From Symbiodinium natans (Eukaryota; Sar; Dinophyceae; Suessiales; Symbiodiniaceae), in assembly GCA_905221605.1 (NCBI GenBank), contig CAJNDS010000042.1, positions 1 to 64,000 on the forward strand: DNA of 64,000 nt, read 5' to 3'. The translations under genes were made by a program, and so were the position numbers. Below, piece after piece: positions 57,040 to 64,000 of this stretch; the first letter of the stretch is position 1; each line of letters opens with the position of its first letter. The notes under the pieces are model-generated. The model saw only the letters and a program-made list of their open reading frames with translations, had not been told where the DNA came from and did not search any database.

Positions 57040-57115
57040 TTGCAGTAGGCTGGAGAAGCGAAGGGGGGAGGGGGCAGGGGGCAGGGGGCAGGGAGCGGCT
57101 GGGGGGGCTCCGCGA
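57040..57115. repeat. G-rich GGGGGCA tandem
   Basis: Repeated GGGGGCAGGGGGCAGG on the plus strand. Confidence 0.8.
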
Positions 57116-58318
57116 GTGCAGGCGGCAGTTGGTCGGGTCCCAGACGGTTCCAGCGCCATTACAAGAACTGAGAAGAAACGAGAAGTTCACGGTCCGCCTG
57201 GACTGCAGAGGGCGATAGCTGAACGTGCAATACCGGATGCCTAGACCTTTTGCCCTGAACTGTGCAAACAACAGGCAGCTGCGCATAGTGACAGAGTGTG
57301 CACGCTCCCGTGCCGACCCAGTTGCCTTTCCTGCTCTGTCTCGAGACGCTGTCTCACTTCCAAGCGCATTCGACCTAGTATGACCTAGTATCCAGTAACC
57401 CCGTATCAGCCAGAAGCACCATATAGATATAGGTCTGTTCTATCTGTAAAGTCCCCGTGTAAAGTGAGTGGTCTAGCACAACATTGAGCCAACAATCAAC
57501 CTCTAAACGGGTGAGACCTCCTCGCCGAAGCCAGGAGCAATTCCGGTGCGTTTGCGGAGCAGTGATTCTGCTATAGCGAGTGGCCCACTGACCCCAGGCA
57601 ATCTGAACGGTCTTGTGCTTTGCCTGCATGAGTCTAGAAGTACGTACAAGTGTGGCATACCGAGTTGGGATGCAAGCAGCACTCGCCAAAGGGTGACACT
57701 TCCTCAGTCCACGCCACATGGACAACTGCGGCACCACCAACACAGAAGAACCAGCAAGGAATGGTGGGTGAGGCCACACGCGCATCATGCATCAACGTGG
57801 TGCCACCGAATTTCTCTGCCGGACCCTAATAACGGGGCCTTCCTAGTATGATTGAAAAATAGGACCGTATTGGACCGTTTTCGACAATGCGCCGTTGTGT
57901 TGCAGCTAAAGCGTCAGGCTGGAGACCTGCACAGCAAGTCCATTCTGCGTTTGCGATCGCGATCTGGCCACTTGAAGGACTGCATCGGTTTGCTAGACTG
58001 ACCCGATGAGGGATGGCCCAGCTCACGATGACCGCTTTGCGGTAAAAGGATAAGCCAAAGAGCATCCGCTTCACTCCAGTGATTTTGGCATGGCCGCTAC
58101 CTCAGCTTAACGCCATGTCACCACCGACACTTTCCACGCGCAAGATGTGGATGACAAAGCAAAGATAGCAAAGGCTCACAAGCATGAGGCCACAGCAAAT
58201 TCATTGTGATGACGGGCTCGGCTTTGGTTTCCTCGTGCAATGCGACAGAATCACTGAGGAGCCCTCCCCACCAACTGCGCAAGCCGGCGCAATCCGTTCA
58301 ACCATGTTCAACCCCGAC

Positions 58319-58641
58319 CTCCAGGTCGCCACGCTCCGCCAAAAGCTCTGCGGCACGGCTGGCCGCGCGCTGGCGGATTTCAGCCTATGCACCCTCCCCT
58401 CAATACCACGGTATGCTTCTTGAAACCTTTAAACTGTCTAAAGCTCGTCGAGGACCCCCACCTCCTTGGCCACCTGCTCGCGCTTGGCCAGCTCTATGGC
58501 GCGTTGAGTCCGATCCCACTCGTCTTGGTAGGACTTCAGCTGCAGAATGTCCTCACGTCGGCCAGTCAGGAATTTGTCACATGCAGCCATCAGAAACCTA
58601 GTCAACGACTTGCGTGTGACTGAATCAAAGGTCCATAGCCA
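58319..58641 (-). CDS. Two consecutive exons encoding a coiled-coil-like region
   Basis: Exon 58462-58641 (60 codons; starts after AAACTCAG, ends at GT) reads SLTRFLMAACDKFLTGRRED then ILQLKSYQDEWDRTQRAIEL. It joins in phase across a GT-AG intron to 58319-58384 (AEIRQRAASRAAELLAERGD then LE, followed by GT). The result is a long charged helix typical of a coiled coil. No family recognised. Confidence 0.6.
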
Positions 58642-59388
58642 CTGAGTTTGATGTCTCCGGCTTGCAGCACCCGCACAATCCACCGCCACCTCAGCTCAGG
58701 CACTTCACTCAAGCAAACGAGCCGCGCAGGCCTTTTTCATGTGCAAAGCTGCCGTGCAGCTAAGGTTCTGAAAAGAGAAAGCAGTACCCGGTCGATTGCC
58801 GCCATCCAGCGCACAGTCCATAGGCACGGTGTTAAACGATCCAAGATAATGCAAGGGCTGTAACGAGCTGCTGTGACATGTTAGTAACATGTTTCTTGTT
58901 GCCTCATGCGCTTTGGGGTGGCGTCCCCGGTCACAAAGCGGCGTGGCTAAGAACTACAACCGCAACCTCTGTTGGAGATGCTTGCCTTCACAGAAGCAGC
59001 TGAGGTGGTCTCTGCATGTATCTGACCAAGACTCCAAGCCAATGATCTGCGAGGTTGAGCGATGGATGCACAAGGCCATCCTGACTGGCTGTTGACATGG
59101 TGCCTACCTACCTAAGCTCTCCACCTGGGCATCAATCTTCAGGTAGCCCAAGTGAATCAATGCCTTCTCAAGGTCATCTACCTTGTCACACCATTCAGCA
59201 TGCTTTGCTCCGAGCTGTTTCCGCTGATGCATCATGGGAAGGCTGGGTGCACCACGTCAATGTCTGAACCTCCCGTCCCAAACAGGCAACTTCTGGATCT
59301 CATAACTGGCTTGAGAAGACGGATGGAAGTCAGCTCACACTGCCAGCATTCTTTGGGGCTTGCTTTCGGGGCGCATCGCCCCTAGCTT

Positions 59389-59446
59389 GCGGCATCCCAG
59401 GCGCTTCCAATGCTCTTGAAGCGATAGAAAGCTTCCCTGATTCTCT
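59389..59446 (-). CDS. Exon-like segment, unrecognised
   Basis: After GGGCACAAG it reads ERIREAFYRFKSIGSAWDA before a GC donor. All three minus frames are open here, so the frame choice is inference. Confidence 0.3.
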
Positions 59447-59712
59447 CCTTGTGCCCATGTCGCTCGCGATGCAAAATCTATCACTGTAAGCGGGCTGTGC
59501 AGACACGCTGTCCTGCTCTGATGCTGGAAAGCTGGAGATGTCTTCCACCTACAGGAGCGGCAGCAAGCATCCGTGCACCCAGTACAAGCTAGCAAACCTG
59601 CGACTCAGTCTTATCAACAACAAATAACAGCAATGAAGGCCATGGCAAATCACGTGTTCGGCGCTGGAAGGCCTCGGGCCTCGGGACCTATGAGCCATGT
59701 CTTACCACTGCC

Positions 59713-59960
59713 TTGAAGCGGGTATACATCTGCGCAGGAGCCTCTGCAGCAGGTTCGCAAATGCTGCGAAACGTAAGTTTCCCTGACCACGGATGGCTTT
59801 CCAAAGCAACTTGATGTAAACAGGCCAGATCTTCCGGCGGATCGAGGATCTCCTTCAGCTCGAACTCGTTCCCCAAATCGGCCTCGTTGAACGCCTCGAT
59901 GCTTGGTTGCTCCATGCCGACAAGAGATGTGATTTGTGAATTGTATGACGTGAACATCAA
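59713..59960 (-). CDS. Exon with canonical GTAAGA donor, unrecognised
   Basis: About 85 codons ending MYTRFKAV before GTAAGA. It contains MEQPSIEAFNEADLGNEFEL and ILDPPEDLACLHQVALESHP. An in-frame Met near 59915 could be a start. Not recognised. Confidence 0.5.
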
Positions 59961-59969
59961 GTGACAAGT

Positions 59970-60592
59970 GACCGAGAGAATGCGACGGCAAACAACCCAG
60001 TCCTGTCCTTCCTTTCAAAAAGTCCCTGCATGTCCCTGGTATGTACACCTTGCCGACAAGCTACGGTGCGCCGCAGAAGTCTGGCAACTGTCTCTTCCGC
60101 AAGGGAGGCTCTCCTCACGGAGTTCCTCCGCGACTCGCCTGATTCCCAAAAAGGCTTGAGATGAAGAGAAGTGAAGACGACCACAAGAAGCAATGGACCA
60201 ATGGACTCTCCAACCGATGTCTCCCACCTCCTTTGGCTGACCGTGGTGAGCCGTCCAGGAGCTCTTTGCGAGCCTGTGAAGATGTCTTGCGTGGTCTGTC
60301 TAACACCCGGCCATGCATGACGTGCGCATAAAGTAAAGAGGTGATCGAAAGGCACCCAAACCATGCGGAAGTCTGAGTTCTGTACCGCTTGTTGGGCGGC
60401 AACAACCACATCGCCGAACTTGGCCAGACAAAACAGGTGCGCCATCCAGCACAGCAACCAATCGGCATGCGGCATGTTGATGGGTTTACTGTAAGACATG
60501 TGGTCTGCGGGTCGTGAATGACCTGAGCTGCCTGCAGAGTTGAAGCTCTGCTTGATGGAGCTTTTTCGCCGGCCCTGGCGGTTTGCTCTCAC
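59970..60592 (-). CDS. Long exon-like frame, unrecognised
   Basis: A 211-codon open frame containing ADWLLCWMAHLFCLAKFGDV and AAQQAVQNSDFRMVWVPFDH, then basic sequence RRNSVRRASLAEETVARLLR. It is among the longest minus frames outside the repeat genes. It may include unrecognised introns. No domain recognised. Confidence 0.4.
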
Positions 60593-60619
60593 GTTCTCAC
60601 TCCTACGTCTCCATGTCAG

Positions 60620-61260
60620 ACCGCCGTGATCTTAACCCTCAATCCTAGTATAAACCTTGAAAACCAGCTGCCTCCAAGGTCTTTTCGCTATCCTCCTCCT
60701 CCTCCTTGCTGCCTGGGATCCTGGCCAGAACCTGGGTGCCCTTGGCGCCGCAAAGACTTGGGGCAAACTGAGGGGGTCTTGGGTGGGGGGGTCGGGGAAT
60801 GGGGGCGTGGCTTTAGTTTGGGGGTGTGGCTTGGTAGGGGGTCTTGGGTCGGGGGGTGTAGCAGTGTCGCGATTCCTAGCCATGCGTTGCTGGTGCGCTT
60901 TCTGGGATGCCTTGACAAGAAGCCCCCCGAAAACTTTCTGGGTATTGCGGTTGGGTGAGGGCAATTCGGGGAAAACTGGGACAACCAAAATTCAGGAACC
61001 CGTGTCGCTAACTCCGTGGTGCCATTCGGGGCCCTTGAGCCACCAGTTCGGGGACCGATGTGGAACGCCCTGCAGTCTGGAAAGACTTCTGGGGCATTCG
61101 ATGGCTTTCGTGAGGTTCTGGGAGCGTGGTTTTGGCCCACTTCAAAGTGAGCTCGCACGGGATCAGCGCGCACCAGAAGTGACAACTATACGTGCTGCAA
61201 GCAAGCAGGCAGGCAAGCAAGCTCATCGTTCTGAAATGAAAGGGGACTGATCTTGACAAT
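60620..61260. other. G-rich region without a recognised gene
   Basis: Tandem GGGGGTGTGGCTT and GGGGGTCTTGGGT motifs at 60770-60865, followed by sequence with several GGTTCGGGG and CATTCGGGG motifs. Pro-rich minus frames here reflect the repeats. Confidence 0.5.
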
Positions 61261-61469
61261 TTGTCCTTTCTCTGCTACCTGCTACCGTGCTGATGAAGCT
61301 GTACCAAGAACTCCCCGGCTTCCGACATGGCCATAGCTTCGTGTTTTGCTGAAACACACCTGCTTGAACTGGCATAACTCTCAGGAGACAGGGCGGGGTT
61401 TAATAACACATTGTCCTATTGTCCCCGCTCCAATACCTCGATGGCATCACTTTCGCTCGGATTGGAGGT

Positions 61470-61740
61470 TTAGGAAACCCTAAACCCTAATTAAGCCCTA
61501 AACCCTAAACCCTAAACCCCAAACCCTAAACCCTAAAGGCTGCGCGAAGCTTGGAAGCTGGCCCACAAGGAATCCTCCTTCGACCGCCGGCGCATGAAAA
61601 GGCTGGCACCAGAGACCTTCTTCCTTGGAGAGCAGCGAAGCAAAAGTACACGCTTCGTGCACTTAGCCTAAACACCTCCAAACCCCAAACCCCAAACCCC
61701 AAACGCCAAACCCCAAACCCCAAACCCTAAACCCTAAACG
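61470..61740 (-). repeat. Two interstitial telomere-like tracts (CCCTAAA and CCCCAAA)
   Basis: 61471-61535 has CCCTAAACCCTAAACCCTAA; 61675-61740 has a CCCCAAA variant series ending in CCCTAAA. Confidence 0.9.
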
Positions 61741-62086
61741 TTGCAGTGCACTCGTGGGCGCCCGGCAGTCCAAGCAGCTCTCGCACGCACATGGGAGATC
61801 CACTGTTCACGACCTGTATCGGCCTGCTGCGGCTGCTGTACCGGAACACTCTGAAAGTCCCAAGCCCACAAGGAAAAGGGGAGGGGAGGACAAAAAGATG
61901 GGTGGTGCTTGGGCCCTAGCAGCTGGCCCAGCATCTTCCTCTCCGCTGCCGTGCCTCGCCGGCGAAGGCCACAGCAGTCCACAACAAAAGTCACCGATTT
62001 TTGTCCCCCACTGTTCGTGTCATGAGGCAACCCCGAACATAGCTGACCTCCCCATTCTCGAGCTAGCTCAGGCTCCGACGCTGCAC

Positions 62087-62140
62087 CGCGCGTCGGTAAG
62101 CCATGTCAAATGCCTCATCAAACTTCATGACTTCGTTGAC
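62087..62140 (-). CDS. Small exon (18 codons), unrecognised
   Basis: Bounded by CCTGTGCCAG and a GTGCAG donor. Encodes VNEVMKFDEAFDMAYRRA. Short but has clean sites at both ends. Confidence 0.5.
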
Positions 62141-62623
62141 CTGGCACAGGGGAGAAGCCGAAAAAAAAAAACACCATCTGTACTCTAAACTCCAAACCCT
62201 AAATATCCTATTCTGCCCAAAGAGGCCCCAAACAGTAAGGAGACCCTGTGAGCCCAGGGGTCCAAAAGCCACGACCGTTTCGCATTTCGCGAACACAGAA
62301 GCCGCAAAAGAACATGATGACAGCTTCCGGGACGGTCCAAAAAGTGAGCAGGCTTTGAGAAAATCCCAGCTTTCTCGACTCATTAGGAACCCCTTGGGGG
62401 TAACATAACATGAACAAATATTATATATATATATATGGACTAACATGAGTACAATACATATGAATGCAAATATGAACACAAAAACCAAAGAATCATCCGA
62501 AATCCCAAGCGCTGTCCGGAGAATCGCTCAAGGGCCCTTGGGCCGGCCTCCTGCTTGGCCTTCTTCCTCTGCTTTAGCTGCGCCTCGCGCAGAGGAACTT
62601 AGGGGGCCGCCCTGAAGAACTGT

Positions 62624-62630
62624 CGGGGGG

Positions 62631-62663
<33 letters not shown>

Positions 62664-62676
62664 CGGGGGGGAGGGG
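62624..62676. repeat. Long poly-G tract
   Basis: An interrupted run of more than 40 G; sequencing length is probably unreliable here. Confidence 0.9.
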
Positions 62677-62929
62677 GCCTTAGGGTTTTCTGTTATGGTT
62701 TTTGCCACGTTTTTCGGACTGTGTGATGGTGGTTGGTGGTTAATTACTAGTGTATATACTGTATGTTCCTAGGCAAGCACGCAGCCCACTCAAGCTTGGC
62801 GTGTTTTTCCTCTAAGCTTTTATCACACCTCAGACGCCTTGCCGGACTGTGCCAACAAGAATGAGCTTGGGGCGACGCTGAAAGCTTCTGACAGAAATGC
62901 TTGATGTGCTCAGCTCCAGCGGCACAGAC

Positions 62930-63060
62930 AGCTGGAGTTTTTGTGGGCGTACGCACGTGCCACGTACTGATAGCTTTCCACGTGCCAATGATCACGATGG
63001 CGCCAGCTTCTTGGCTCTGCAAGCACTCCCTGGTTGGCATCCGGCTTCAGATCTGCGAGG
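62930..63060 (-). CDS. Exon-like segment, unrecognised
   Basis: Reads DLKPDANQGVLAEPRSWRHR then DHWHVESYQYVARAYAHK in one frame; another open frame reads AGAIVIIGTWKAISTWHV. Coding is likely but the frame is uncertain. Confidence 0.35.
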
Positions 63061-63651
63061 TCGAATCCAAGATCTTCTCCATCTGGCTAGCCCGCAGGCA
63101 CCAGCTACAACTCATCTCGAAGCAAGCTTTCGTTTGCAGCTGCTGCCTTACAGGACTTGCCGGTTGCAAAACTGCCTGGCTGGCTGTCACAGCAAAAACA
63201 TGTTCGACTGCCGAGAAGATGCTTCTTCCCAAGCTTCTACGCAGATCGCATCGTACAAGATGAAATCCTGAGGAGACAAGTACTGCAAGGTGACATTAGG
63301 ATAAGAACGCATCGTGCTGCAGGATGTGCAGCCCAAGGTCTATTCGTTGCACATCCCCAACATGTTGCAAGGCTGCTTGGACGGATACCTTGTGCAGACA
63401 GCAAAGCAGCGACTGCCAAGATGTGCCTGCACTGGCAACCGAGCCTCAAAGCACAGCAAAGAATACTAAAGCGTGCATCGGGCCTTGGCTGCAGAGTCCA
63501 GGGAGTCATATCCGCCGAAGCCATTTACACCACAGGAAATCGCCGGAAGTGCAATGGATTCTGCACGAGCCTTGGCATCCTAGCACCTAGAACACTGCTT
63601 GGAAAGCCGTCCTCTTAGATAATCTTCTTTACTGATGGACAAAGCCTTCAA

Positions 63652-63792
63652 AGAATTGCAAACCAGGCACTGCGTTTGCCAAAGCGAAGATGTTCCTGTA
63701 TGTGTCTGCCAGCACCTGCTCTGCCTTCTTGTGGGCTTCCGCTGTAGACTTCGCAGAGCCAGCACAGCGGACTGCTGTGTCATAGTCGGGTC
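63652..63792 (-). CDS. Exon-like segment at the window edge, unrecognised
   Basis: After CATACAAG it reads PDYDTAVRCAGSAKSTAEAH then KKAEQ, followed by a possible GT donor, and stays open through VLADTYRNIFALANAVPGLQ. Likely part of a gene that starts beyond the window end. Confidence 0.5.
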
Positions 63793-64000
63793 CTTGTATG
63801 GTCAAGATAAGAACAGCCGCACTGCAGCAACAGACGCATAAAGTCGACAGCTTGCAATACACCAGGCCGGCATGCAGAGAACAAACCACGAACGGCAAGC
63901 AAGACAACACGCAACACAAGGTAACTACAGCCTGAGTGGCCAACGGCGTGAATGACATGCGCGCACTGGAGCAGGTGACCGCGGGTCAGCCGGGCTTCTC

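Noticed and set aside
60632..61250. Pro-rich minus and Gly-rich plus frames
   Set aside because: They arise from GGGGG-containing tandem motifs; no splice sites or domains.
1..64000. Spliced-leader RNA, 5S rRNA or snRNA genes
   Set aside because: I looked for the dinoflagellate leader ending TTTTGGCTCAAG and for recognisable rRNA blocks and saw none.

Overview
The window reads as nuclear DNA of a dinoflagellate, most likely from the Symbiodiniaceae/Suessiales side; that placement is inference. The reasons are: very short exons (down to 21-22 nt) joined by introns that begin with GC or GA as often as GT and end in AG, usually followed by G; every supported coding exon on one strand (minus); tracts of plant-type telomere repeat (TTTAGGG/CCCTAAA) scattered through introns and spacers; and gene families typical of dinoflagellates (EF-hand proteins, an EF-hand/DUF3626 fusion). 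There are no prokaryotic operons, IS elements or CRISPR arrays, and I recognised no rRNA, tRNA or spliced-leader gene.

Four loci can be read with confidence, all on the minus strand. (1) 8168-11656 and 32500-35112 are twin, apparently intronless genes for secreted cysteine-rich proteins made of near-identical 146-residue repeats. They sit inside a direct DNA duplication (7708-11816 and 32048-35271) and differ by two repeat units. (2) 23923-26227 is a seven-exon acyl-CoA/acyl-lipid delta-9-type fatty acid desaturase with all three histidine boxes. (3) 37851-42526 is a 16-exon gene fusing a CxxC motif, two EF-hands and a DUF3626-like domain. (4) 50499-56969 holds many small exons encoding a series of EF-hands, probably one large calcium-binding protein, though the middle is not resolved.

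Between these loci lie many exon-like minus-strand segments of unrecognised genes, some with matching splice sites (for example 31682-31966, 28421-28732, 58319-58641, 62087-62140). The remaining sequence is intronic or intergenic and rich in simple repeats: poly-G/C tracts, (TA)n, (CATTA)n, (GA)n, an AT-rich array with GGCCGGCC palindromes (21.7-22.4 kb), a 33-bp-type tandem array (22.4-22.75 kb), a 98-bp hairpin (14963-15060) and a short dispersed repeat in two inverted copies.

Plus-strand open frames, including the ladder of frames opposite the repeat genes and a 203-codon frame at 48.2-48.8 kb, are best explained as shadows of minus-strand exons. Exon joins were worked out by hand from reading-frame continuity and family motifs. 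No alignment, RNA data or database search was available.
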